DNA of 64,000 nucleotides. Source: Adiantum capillus-veneris (Eukaryota; Streptophyta; Polypodiopsida; Polypodiales; Pteridaceae). Under the pieces are notes generated by a model. That model did no database searches and was not told where the DNA came from. It saw only the letters and a list, made by a program, of their open reading frames with translations. The stretch is taken from positions 100,940,355 through 101,004,354 of the forward strand of contig CM043943.1 of assembly GCA_014529385.2 (NCBI GenBank). The letters run 5' to 3'. The position numbers were made by a program, and so were the translations under genes. Numbering within the stretch: the stretch's first letter is position 1; every line of letters begins with the position of its first letter. Positions 37,811 through 48,924 of the stretch are shown in pieces.

Positions 37811-38286
37811 TGCATATGCATGTGTCCACACACACACACACACACATGTGCTATGCTTGAGGTATTACGACCTCTTACTTAGACACTTTGCTAGCTGCAT
37901 AAAAACAGGGTTGTTGAGCTCAGTTTCAAGGCACTTTGTCATAGAGACCCACGACATGTTGACTCGGGCTCAGCCTCAGCACACTGTTTCATCACAACCC
38001 TCCACACTCTCAATGATAGTCTAGTGCACAAAACCCTTCTTTAACCTCAAGACTCTCGTATGAAGGCTTGGAATGTGGGATCAAGCCAGTGATTTGATAA
38101 GGAAAAGCAACATTTTAGAAGGTAAAATATTTTGCACATTTCGCGTTTTTACCTACAAACATATCTTTTCCCTAGCGGTGCCCCTCGTTGAAGCCTCAAC
38201 CCAACTTAAGCACCTCGTGATTAAACAACGCTCCAAATAAACTTATTGGCAAGTTTTACTAGAACACCCTTCAAAGAAGGGGGGGG

Positions 38287-38332
<46 letters not shown>

Positions 38333-38460
38333 CAAGTGGTTGAAATTGACCCCTCTTTTAAAAGACATGATGCATCACATGATAGGAAGTTAGTACCATT
38401 GGGGTACCATCCAGTTTGTGCTTAGCAAGCATTGAACAAAATATATCAGTGCTCTTGGCC
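36211..38460. repeat. M2-M1-M3-M2 repeat block, copies 4 and 5
   Basis: M2 at 36334-36878, M1 at 36879-37600, an M3-like link with GA and CA tracts to 37849, M2 again 37850-38365, and M1 cut off at 38460. Both M2/M1 joints read agacatgatgca, empty sites for the Helitron. GA or compound CA/GA tracts are expanded at 36253-36272, 36752-36840, 37772-37810 and 38291-38332, at the same places as short purine runs in the other copies. Confidence 0.82.
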
Positions 38461-40290
38461 AATGAAAATTTATGCATAATGTGGTTTTTGGGGCCAAGAA
38501 GACTCCAAGAAAGGACAATTGGGATGGTAGGTCCAAGTGTATAAATTACTATTCTACTGTCTAGGAATGCACTGCTCAAAGTTCTTTAAAATACGGCTTA
38601 GATGGCTCCTCAAACAAAGCCACAGTGTGAAAGATATTGAAGTTCAAAGTTAGAAACCTTTGAAAATACCCCAAGGGTAGGGAAAATGGGGATAGATGGT
38701 TAGAACTCATGTCAGCGATATGATTGAAGAGCTCAAATTGTGAAGCATGTCGGTCTTCTCGGATTGTCAATTGAAGCTCCAAAGGAAAAGTTATGGCCAG
38801 TTATCAGCCAACTTGCCCAGATTGAAAAGTGTGCCTACAGAGAGATTTTGGGCCTTAATCGGGGGCCAGTTATGGGCCAACTTGCCCAGATTGAAAAGTG
38901 TGCCTACATAGAGATTTTGGGTCTTAATGGAGTTCTAGAGTTTCAGTTTGCAGCCCCGAAGACCAAGACATTGCAGGTAAAAGTTTATGCTAATTAAATG
39001 CAAGGCAGTGCCATATGAGTTGTTTTAGCCTTGGTTGGAGGGCCCAAGATGATCGAAATGTGGTGGGACCGGTATGAATTGTAGCGGAGGAACGGGTCTA
39101 CTAATGATTCTTGATGGCTCAGAAACTGGCTCACTAGGTAGAAAATGGATTCTTGGGAAGAAGGAACAAGAAAAGAAATGTTTTTGATGTTTTTGTGATG
39201 GGCCATGGGGTAGTCTTGAGAGCCTTGAAGTGGGAGCTCCCTTGTGCTGCCATGTGGCCAAGAACAATCCCACATGTGCTAAGGAGGGCTAGGAAGTAGA
39301 GCTATGTGGAAAAAACTGTGTACTCCTAATGGAAGTCACAAGAGGGGTGATGTCCCTCGGGATTGGTGATTATGGCTATGGAGATCCCGCCGCGGCCCTA
39401 CATGGGCGCTGCGTGTGTCGGATATGACAGTTGTGGTGTTGGTGGCCCTCTGGGTAACACCCCTTACAATAGTGGATGATGATGTGGTAGTTTGGTATGG
39501 AAGGGTTCTTACGGGCCCAATGGCCTCCCAAAAACTTTATTGAAGGCAAGCATGCACTAAATGGGTTGTCATGGCACACTGACAACCAAAATGGATTCGA
39601 ATAAAGAGCTCTAAAGTGTGTGAGAGAGAGTGAGGTGATGAGGTGTCAACAACTCATCAAATGTGCTAAAAGAGTATCCCCAAATGGATAAAATCAGCCC
39701 CATTTCAAGAAAGAGGAGACCTTGAGTTAAAAGGGCAAGAGGAACCCACTTTTTGTTCCTTTTTTTAAAAAAAATGAAGCCTCCATATAAGAGGGTTTTC
39801 TAAAGCATTGTAAAGGGATTTTTTCCATATAGTTTTTTGGAGCAAGTAAGAGGAGCTTTCCTCTATGTAAGCCATGTAAATTTTGTAAGCTCTTGCAAGG
39901 AGAAGCCCACCTTTTCCCGCTTCTCGATGTTGATTCTTTGCTCCCTTCTACTACTCATGTACTTTGCCTCAAGGAAGTCCACTATGTAAAAGTTTCATAT
40001 AGCACGTGTGAGCAAGAGATATTTAAATAATCCCCTACTTGTATATTTTCAAGTATTATATGTGTCCCTTATGTATGCATTTTGTAAAAAAACTAACACT
40101 TATGTATGAAAATTTTCACTTTCTTAATTTAAAAACCCATTATGTAAGTACATTTTTCTGTAAACTTACCTAATTATAAATTCCTTATTTTGGTTGTACG
40201 TGTTATCTTACATATTTCCTAGTGGACGACCAGGGACTTTTCCAGTGTTATTGGTTGAGGTGCAGTTGCCCCGGATCGAAGTCCATGTAT

Positions 40291-40291
<1 letters not shown>
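38461..40291. other. Unassigned DNA, possible LTR material
   Basis: A 69-bp in-frame tandem duplication lies at about 38797-38935 (open on plus as AQIEKCAY repeated), within an 85-residue frame with no known domain. The stretch 39700-40200 has features of LTR DNA (a TATA-like 'ccatataagagg' at 39783), without provable ends. Confidence 0.4.

Positions 40292-40368
<77 letters not shown>
40292..40368 (+). repeat. (GA)38 microsatellite
   Basis: Longest uninterrupted GA run in the window. Confidence 0.95.
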
Positions 40369-40370
<2 letters not shown>

Positions 40371-41040
40371 TTGTTTGTGTTAGCGTTGTTGAATAGAGGT
40401 ACTAGGTGTGTGACAAGTGCTGGAGCTTCCTGTGAAGTGTATGTGTGCATGTTGGAGCAGCAAAATGAGTGGGTTTAGGTAAAAATGTGTGGATTTTGAA
40501 GGTGAATCCTAGTGGATTGGGGTGTTGTGTTTACCTTGGGCTATAAAGAGGTGCACATTGTGTGTTCCGAGTGTGTACCCCCTTTTGCCTTTCCAGCATG
40601 CTACTTTATTGGCCCTAAAAGATGCCATCGATGAAATTATGGTATGGCTGCTCTAGGATGCCATTTCCTATATGCTGCATGCAAAGCGAGTAACTTTAAA
40701 AAAAATTGATTTAGCCCTAGTAATCAATTTGAAAAATGAAGGGTGTCTACATAAGAATTAGCTTAATGAACACCCCAAAAGTTGCTCTAGAATGTGATTT
40801 TGAGGATATATCTTGAGATTTTGATATCCAAATCACAAAAGACCAAGTGGACCAGTATTAAAATATCAGTGTTTAGCAACTATGAAAACTGTAGATTCAT
40901 CAATGGTGGAACATGGATTATCGCGGTCCATGTACCTCGCAAAAATTTGGGCCGCATGAATGAGTTTCTTGTTTGTACTCAAGGAACTAGAGACCGAGAG
41001 TCATATTATCAATATTTCTAGACCCTTGTCAAATATGTTC
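40369..41040. other. Unassigned spacer
   Basis: A 75-residue plus frame at 40794-41021 sits just before the gag fossil and might belong to it, but shows no motif. Confidence 0.35.
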
Positions 41041-41205
41041 CAACAGGAATGAATCAGGAAGTCAAGGTGGCACAATTTGTGTCAGATTTACATAATCCTA
41101 TGAAGACTAGACTTCAGAGTCTTTGTCTTAGAAACTTTGTGGATGTCCTTGATGTGGGTAAACTCATTGATCTTGAGTTATCAAATGGTGGGAAGTAAAG
41201 ACCAG
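41041..41205 (+). pseudogene. Ty3 gag fragment
   Basis: In one plus-strand frame it reads MNQEVKVAQFVSDLHNPMKT followed by LCLRNFVDVLDVGKLIDLEL, a pattern typical of the retrotransposon gag core domain (FxxxLxxxxxxxL...E). The frame ends at TAA near 41199, and downstream similarity is lost. Confidence 0.5.
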
Positions 41206-41449
41206 ATCTCGCTCATGTGCTTGAAATCAAAAGACCTCGTCTTGAGGATGAGCAAAGATTTGGAAACTCATAACAAAGAAGAAAAAACTTACTACATGTA
41301 CAAAGGCCGAGCAAGATCATCTATGCTATACTTGTTTTGATCCTGACCATAAGTCTAGAGATTTCCTATTCAATAACTCAAACTTTATAGGATTGGTAGA
41401 TAATTATGAGCCCAAGAATCTGTACTCAAACTAGAATGTCAAAATTTTA

Positions 41450-41900
41450 GACCTAGACCACCTACAACCTAGCATAACTTAGCCTATCCAAAGTTCAATC
41501 AAAGTCAGAGACCTCCTTCAAGGGGATACACAATATCTTTATGCTAAACTCTTGTATTTCTCCAATTCGACTGAACTTTTCTTTACCGTTCTCAACCACC
41601 ACGATTTTCCCAGAAGCATCCTATAAGCTCCTTGTACATCTAGGATTAAGAAGTTGGTCTTGAACTTTTCTTTTCCAACCCTAATCTACATATTTTCAAT
41701 AATTTGAATAGCTTGGACTACCCTATGGTCAACCATTCTGACTCCAAATGGTGTTGGTTTCAAATCAGTGGTGTCTAGCCCGGTTTCCTGATCTACCCGG
41801 ACCACAAAGAAGCTCTTCCCGCACCCAAGAAGCCAAAGGACAAGCTCCCCACAAGGGGATGCTCCCACCCTGTGCATCGGCTCCAAGGAGCTTCCCAATA
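41450..41900 (-). pseudogene. Ty3 protease fragment
   Basis: Minus-strand pieces read TDLKPTPFGVRMVDHRVVQA (41718-41777), then after a TAG at 41682 FKTNFLILDVQGAYRMLLGK near 41610-41670. This is the pattern of plant Ty3 retropepsins around the flap and the LLGRPW block. It is broken by stops. It is collinear with the gag fossil at 43860-44740, with a copia insertion between. Confidence 0.55.
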
Positions 41901-42429
41901 GGGGTCAAGTCGTGCTGCGCGCCCTCGCCCACCCCTCCTCTGGGGACTTTCACACCCAGAATTAGAGCTTCGAGTGACAACTAAGAAAAACTCCCAGAAG
42001 CAAAAGAAGTTATCAAACAAGGCCTCAATTTTCTTGAACTTCAAATAATATCCACGTCCAAGGGGAGCTTTACATCGAGCATCCAGTTTTTCAAGAATTT
42101 CATCAGGGGTTTCCACGCCAAAGCATTCAAAGGTGGTTTTTCATCGAGCTTCGAGCCGGGACTTCCAAGAAGTCAAAGAACATTTTTTTTTTTGTTTCTG
42201 TGAAGAGTGACTTCACTCTGTGAAGAGAAGCTTCACAAAAAAAAACATTAAAGAAAACTCTCTCTCTCATGCAATAAATCTTGAAATTTGCAACCAAGCA
42301 CAAAATTTTGCAAATAAATTTTCTATCATCTATTGTGCTCGTGTAAAGAGGTAGACACTGGCTAGGAGAGTCTCCTAAGCTAAGACGCATCTATTAGCAC
42401 AAATGGGGAACAAGGGAATATAAAAATTC

Positions 42430-43330
42430 AACGGGGAAGGGTTTCACACCTGGAAAACAAAATTAAGAGGATATCTTATGAGAAAATGATTGTGGTCTAT
42501 CATCAGCACTGTCTTAGAGCAACAAGCCGAACCCTATGGAGTGCACACTAGGGCATCTACACTCATAGCTAGTACACAAAATTTGGCCAAAGACGAACAA
42601 GCGTTAGGAATCATCATCACCTCCTTGCATGACAATTATGTGCATTTTATAGACAAATGTACGCATGCACATGATGCCTGGCATGTTTTAGAAAGCAATT
42701 TGGAGCCAGGGCCAAAAGAAGTAAAGTTATTCTCAAAAGACAACTTTACAAGATCACCATGATTGAAGGGGAGGACATTGCTAGCCTATTAAATAGGCTT
42801 AAGAGCATTGTCACGCAGCTCACTTACATCCAGGTCGAAGTACCAGAAGACGACAAAGTGACCATACTATTGAGCACTCTTCCACCTTCTTATGATCACT
42901 TAGTCACAATTCTTGAAGAAAAAGAACCGGCTCCACCTTTTCAAGATGTCATCAACTCAGTCCAAGCAGAAGAAAGAAAGAAAAGAGGTTCATTAACTCC
43001 ATTAGGAGGGGCCTTTGTCACAACATCCTCAAGGGGAAGACATTCGCCATCAACATCATCAAATGGAAGAAAGTGTTATGAATGTGGAAGAATGAGACAC
43101 GTAGCGAAATACTGCTACACAAACAATCCTTGCAAAAAATGTGGTAAGAAGAGACACCCACCCTCTTGATGCTACTCAAATGGAGGCAGTAGCAGTGGAG
43201 AAATCAGCAGTAGAGCAGAAGAAAGAGCAGAAGCAATGAAGGCAAGAGACCTACCAAAGGATTAACTCACATGGTAGAAGACGAAGAAGACAAAGGAGAG
43301 ACCAACCTTATCTTTTATGAAGACGTACTT
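42430..43330 (+). pseudogene. Ty1/copia gag remnant
   Basis: Starts FNGEGFHTWKTKLRGYL, the conserved N-terminus of copia gag, interrupted by TGA at about 42488. It continues with ALGIIITSLHD, AHDAWHVLE and, after a frameshift near 42755, IASLLNRLKSIVTQL and LLSTLPPSYDHLVTIL, and a zinc knuckle CYECGRMRHVAKYC (C-x2-C-x4-H-x4-C). A second CxxC follows (NPCKKCGKK). No protease, integrase or RT follows; the polypurine tract and LTR come about 170 bp later, so pol was deleted or the element is a gag-only non-autonomous type. Confidence 0.85.
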
Positions 43331-43364
43331 TGAAGATGCATCCTCTCTACTTGTAGGGGAGGAC

Positions 43365-43475
43365 TTTTATTTTCCTGTGTGGATATTATCATTCTGTGTG
43401 GATTTTGTCAGCATGTGTGGATTTTACCATCCTGTGTGGATACCAGCTTATCATCATGTGCGGATCATGCATCTT
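43365..43475 (+). repeat. Short minisatellite 'tgtgtggat'
   Basis: Five irregular copies of (c/a)(t/c)gtgtggat plus T-rich spacers of 15-20 bp, just upstream of the copia polypurine tract. Confidence 0.7.
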
Positions 43476-43500
43476 CAGTATTTCCTCATAGTCCAAACCT

Positions 43501-43740
43501 CAAGGGGAGGATTGTAGTGTGAGCTTTTTCCTAAAGTGTGAGTCAAGGAGAGAAGAGTGGAATTATCCCACATGCTATGGGGCAAGGCTGTAGAGCTACT
43601 TAAAGCTCATTTCATGAATGAATAAACACAACTCTATTTTGCACTACATGCTTGTCTATGGTGAGCTTGTGCTAAGCTAAGTCAATACTCAAGATTGTGT
43701 TTATGAGTCCAAGCTAATTCTATCTTGGATCCTAATTCAC
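43501..43740 (+). repeat. Copia polypurine tract and 3' LTR
   Basis: A purine tract AAGGGGAGGA (43502-43511) is followed by TGTAGTGTGAGC, a typical copia LTR opening, and about 225 bp later by a CA end in 'cctaattcaca'. The matching 5' LTR is not found upstream of the gag remnant. Confidence 0.6.
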
Positions 43741-43859
43741 ACATTGACGCTATGTTTCTCTTTCATCCACCATAGCTAGCACGATCCCATTCCCACCACA
43801 ACTATCATGGATTCATTCAATCTAGATATTGCCTTCTCCCCTATTTGCTATAAGTGCTC

Positions 43860-44740
43860 CTTTTGAGCCTTTGAAGATTGAGGTTGTAGTTTTTAAATTG
43901 CCTGGACATTTGAACACTCTATCTATTCTGACATTTTCTTGGCAAGATTCTTTGTAATCTTAGTTTCTATCTCTTGATATTCTTTCCATTCATCAACTAC
44001 CTTATCCTTGAATTTTGTCTTTTGTATATCTCTCTATCTTTTGCACTTCTTTATTTTTAGCAGTCTACCTCTTTTCATTTGGAATTTCTTGAATTATCAC
44101 CCTTTTACTTTTGGTGGTCACAAATCTATCCGGTACTTGTTCTGGTGCCTTCTATTCAAGTCCCTCTAATTTTGAATCATCAGGACACTGAGATGTGAAG
44201 TGACCACATTTCCCATAGGTGTAACAATTTAACCTTATTTTTGAAAATCACCTCTACCTCTACCTCGGACACTACTAGTACTTGTGTTGGTTTCATTGTC
44301 CTTGGAACCACTGGCTCCATTTTCTTTTACTGCCTCAAGATTTCTTAGTGCAATAATTGACATATATTTTACCTTTTTAAAAGGATGAATTATAATTCCA
44401 TAGTCGTCCAAACATGGCCATAGGCCTTGCAATATTTGCATTGTGTGCATTCACCAGATCTATGATCTCTAGATCTACATATCCATCTTTCTTCTCCATT
44501 GACCGCTTTATCTTTCCCTTGCCATTTTCATATAACTCACTCTCGAATGAACTCAAATTGGTGACCCTCACAGGAGGTTGTCGTCATCAGAACATGAGCA
44601 AAATTCAGCATGAAGACTTTATGGCCAGACCATCAATCAATGTTATCAAATTAAGCATGCAATTATTTTAAGAAATCCAAACGAGGTAGTATCCATCCTT
44701 CTCACAAGAGCTTATTCACAAAAGTATTACCACAATTTGT
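43860..44740 (-). pseudogene. Ty3 gag fossil with altered zinc knuckle
   Basis: Minus-strand pieces: a capsid-like segment around 44377-44571, a basic stretch with SSVRGRGRGDFQK (44235-44280), then CYTYGKCGHFTSQC (about 44185-44226), where the second cysteine of the C-x2-C-x4-H-x4-C knuckle reads Y. Several stops interrupt it. The rest downstream is lysine-rich with no domain. Confidence 0.55.
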
Positions 44741-45359
44741 AGCTAGTGCTAAAGGATCCCACTTCTGGTCTACCAAGCCATTAGGTAGATGTTTTGAGTA
44801 TCTTTTACTAGTCCTCAATGTCTATAACGTATATACTTTTATATATGCTACAGACTCAACTTTGTGTTTTGTTACAAATCCAGCTTATCATGTACATAAA
44901 ATGCATTAAAAGATTAAAAACTCAAATACGCCGAGTAGGTGCGAATGCACCTACCTGTGTGTCAGTTTTTCTTCCGACATTATCTCTGATGTGTAGGCCA
45001 TAGAAGTTGGATGTAGATCTGCATAGTAGTATCTATGCACATTCTGTTGTTCTTCTGTATGTGTGTGTGTGTGTGGCGAAGGAGGAAAGAGTGGAGAAAG
45101 GATATATCAAATGGAGTGGATTTGGTCTTCAGTTCTTTGGTGGTTAACAAGAGAGCAATGCTTCCGTACACTGAATCATGTGCGTCTATGTGTGTGTGTG
45201 TGTGAGTGTAAAATATACCTTGCGTGAGCAATCAGGTAAGCACGATACCAAGTGCAAATTGTGATCAGCATAAGGGGACTTCAAAAGGATTACAATCCTG
45301 ATGAACACTTTTTCATGTAGATGAACACTTTTCTACTAAGGGTGAAAACAAACTATCAC
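44741..45359. other. Spacer with short (TG)n tracts
   Basis: TG runs at 45060-45075 and 45188-45203; no gene. The minus frame at 44980-45231 is an artefact of these tracts. Confidence 0.45.
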
Positions 45360-46343
45360 GTTTAGTGTGTGTGTGTGTGTTCAAGAGCACGTTCTTGTGA
45401 ATGAGAGAATTACCATGCAAGACCAAATATAGAACCTCAAGGGCACGGACTCCAAATGTGAGCCATCATGGTTAACATTGAGCAACAAAAGTATACATGC
45501 ATGCTTTTGTGACATTCTATAAATTTATGACAACGACACATGTGTGTGTGTGTGTTGAGCATGGTACCTTGTGAACATCTGCATGCAGCTATAGAGATTC
45601 CCAGGAAATTGTGAGTAGCTCAATACGAAGATGTTTGCAGAGACTGAACATGCCTACACGTATGCAACTCGCAAGAGAGAGAAAGAGAGAGAGTATGGAC
45701 ACTGAGAATATCTCCTTAGCATGCAAGCAAGGGGTGTGTTGGATATGAGAAGTTGTAGTACAAAAAAGGATGGCCAAATGTTATGGGCGAGGAACAACCC
45801 TGGCAAGCCGCCAATGATAGGCACATATCTATGCATGAGATGAGGGAGAGAAAGAGTAAGATAAAGAGAAAAAAAGGGGAAGTTTTAGTGGTATGTATAT
45901 GGTATTGAGCACCTTATGGGTATATTTATTACCACCTCTAGTAGGTGCACCTACATTGATCCAAACCATTCACTATTTTTAGGATTTAACAACCCAGGTT
46001 CTCAATTAAATGCGTTGTGCTTGCATCATAGATATATATCGTGTAACCAAGTAGGGATAATCCGTAAGTGGAGCACTCGAAAGGAATCTCTACTGAAGAT
46101 GACAAGGGAGGAATATAAAAAAGAGTGGGGTTTGTGGTTTGAAAGGACTATAGAATACCATTGTGTTTTATCCGGTTCGAGATATGCTAAAGGTATTAAT
46201 TGACCAAGCCCTTGATAATAGGGTCATGTGACTATTTAGATCCGGCTTGTATGAGCAATAATCATTTGGAAAGTAGGCTAGAAATTGCGTACCAAAGAGG
46301 GAAGAGGTCGGCCAAGGTCTGACCAAGGCATTGTCCCCTACAT

Positions 46344-46350
<7 letters not shown>
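45360..46350 (+). repeat. TG-bounded dispersed repeat, copy 1
   Basis: Begins and ends in TG microsatellites and matches 61785-63085 in the same orientation, about 16.4 kb away on the far side of element 2. Carries the uninterrupted target atttatta (45924-45931) of the MITE found in copy 2, and a perfect palindrome GTAGGTGCACCTAC at 45940-45953. Confidence 0.88.
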
Positions 46351-46401
<51 letters not shown>

Positions 46402-46582
46402 ATGCGCTAATAAAAGGAGGAAAATGGTATAACCTGTCTATCACCCAAGTGTGGTCGATTGGCTATCCCATTTTCCTCTTGAAGCATAGGTATTGAGTTC
46501 AACTCTCCTCGTCAAATAAATCTTTAAGGTCTCTTAGGATAGTTTTCGAGGATGTTAAAATACTATTCTTCACAAGTGCGTG

Positions 46583-46617
<35 letters not shown>

Positions 46618-46800
46618 ACGCGCGTGCTAATACACGGAGGAAAATGGTATAACCTTTCTATCACCCAGGTGTGGTAGATTGGTTGTGTCATTTCCCTCTT
46701 AAGTAACTCTCCTCATTGCATAGATCTTTAAGGTCTCTTGGGATAGTTTCCCATGATGTTAAAATACTCTTCTTCACGGGTGTGTTTGTGTGTGTGTTTG
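46347..46800 (+). repeat. Tandem TG-bounded units of about 240 bp
   Basis: Two copies of 'ggaggaaaatggtataacct...gatgttaaaatact' (46414-46565 and 46637-46770), each introduced by a TG microsatellite (46347-46400 and 46588-46616) and followed by the start of another. Confidence 0.85.
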
Positions 46801-48920
46801 AAATGAAAAGCCTAGAAATAGCTAGATTATACAAACTATTGAACCATAAAATGGAATAGATCATACTTAACATAAGGACAAGGGTAATGATATATGGACA
46901 AGGACATTAACAATATACCCAAAAGATAAGTTACATGTATACAACATCATGTCAATTGTTTATTTTAATAGTTTACATTAGCCTGAAATTCTATTGATTG
47001 AAAAAAATGTTTGATGTAGATCTTCCATTATCCAGGTATTGCTATTGCTGTGATCCATTTTGAAGATATCCAGTCCCTAGAGACAAACCTCCACTAATCC
47101 TATAAGGACAAGGATCCAACTGTTACCTGCATTAAAAAAAAAGCCATTCAGTCAGAATTGGCTATGCTTGTGCGTGTTACAGGTGTCAAAGCTAGGCCTA
47201 GTTGTTATCCATGTCACACCTGCTGAATTAGCTTACAGCCTACCCTATGGACTATCATTTACTTTTAACTATGTATCAAAGTCAATATACATCAAATATA
47301 TCATCAAAGTTAAGACCTATTCTTTTTTTGTAAAAAATGGACAACAATCAAGTAGATCTCTTGGTCAACAAAGAAGGTTGATCCCCTTTTTTTAAAGAGA
47401 GATCTATTAGTGCATTGTTTATTGAAAGCAAGCTTTAAAAGATCAATGTAAACAATCTGACCAAAATCGGATAGAGTCTTGTTTGTAATTGTGGAATTTT
47501 TTTTTAAAAAATCTAGTAAATGCCATCTCTAAATGAGACCATACCGAGTAGTTCAAGGCTTAGTACCATAAATAAAAAGCTCTCGTCTATTGAATTAGAT
47601 ATGTACCTATATGTGCCATATGTACCTTTGCTTTGCCAAATAAAGGTGTGCTTTGCCAATATTAGTTCAAACCACTCTTAACTATGTATGCAAGTTTACC
47701 CTATGGACTATCGTATGTCGCATGTAGCACCAAAGCCAAAAAATAGGCTTCTTTTTTATATTTTAAAAAAATGGCTACATCTTGTTTGTATTTTGAAGAA
47801 TTAGTTTAGAAACCAGTAATTACTATACCTTTGGGAACCCTCACAGGAGGATTAAGCCATTTGAACAATGTAGACAACTTTAAGTAATCATGCAATCATA
47901 GAAAATGACATTATCATTTAGTTTATCCAATGGCCTTCACTATATCAAAAAGTTTGAGCACAATATCTAAATCAAAATCAACCATCAAGTAAGACTTCTC
48001 AATATAATCTAAGTGTGTTTCTTTTGTTCCGAAAGACATTGTTTTTTAAAAAATCAATCAAATCTAAGTATTTTAGATATCATTTTGCAACAATTAGAAT
48101 CCAAAAAAACTTATGAGCACAACCACTATTGAGGCCCTCAATAAGAGGATTATACAATTCATAAAATTAGTATCAAGTTCGCAAACGCTTCTGTTGACGT
48201 CTCAATCTTTTCTTTTTAAATTACTTATGCAGTCAAGAAGGTATCTATTAGTTGATTCAGGCTTAATGTACTTTGATATAAGTAGCTTTTTTTAAAACAA
48301 GCTGAAATCAAAGTAAGCAGGCTCTCAATATGTAAACAAATACCTATTATTAGATTACCCAAAATCAAACATTATCTTGCTTGTAATTAGAACAATTTAT
48401 TAAAAAATTCAATTTATGCCATCTCAGAGTGAGAACTCCATGGGAGTTTTATGGCTTACTAACCATAGTGGGTATCAAGTGTGATCAAAGAAAATTTTTC
48501 TAGTAAGTGTCAACCATATCCAGCCACATAAAAAGTTAACTTGCCACTATATTAGAAACTTATGCACCATCCTCATAGCAAATGCCTTTTTTTCTAATGT
48601 CCTCTTGTATGTATTCAATTTCAGTTGATAACCTTTCCTCCATGTATGCCATCTCACAACAATATCCTACACGGGAGGGTTATGGATTTCCAAGCAAAGT
48701 GGGTAAGTATGATAAAACAACAAGTATGATAAAATCCAGTTTATAATGGAATTCATGAGACCCTCGACAAGAGGATTAAGGTTTTTCCCTTGCATCTACC
48801 ACATGATAACCTATATGTAGCTCCCGATGTATAAATCAAGATTGCATGACTCCTATCACCAGTAGTCAACACAGTCATTCCAACAATACATATATATATT
48901 ACCAATTAAACATATATATA
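46801..48920. repeat. Very degenerate tandem repeat, AT-rich
   Basis: A phrase like 'gagaccctcacaggaggattaagg' recurs near 47530, 47838, 48127, 48427, 48665 and 48756, unit roughly 240-310 bp, heavily diverged. The same type of DNA resumes after element 2 at 61050. No genes. Confidence 0.55.
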
Positions 48921-48924
48921 CTAC
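48921..48924 (+). repeat. Target site duplication of element 2, left
   Basis: CTAC directly before the TG of the 5' LTR; the same four bases follow the 3' LTR at 61046-61049. Confidence 0.7.

Noticed and set aside
41686-42116. Overlapping frames around 41.7-42.1 kb as a host gene
   Set aside because: Part of one frame matches a retropepsin fossil; the others are shadows in a locally GC-rich stretch.
46262-46444. Poly-His/Thr frame
   Set aside because: It is the translation of a TG microsatellite.
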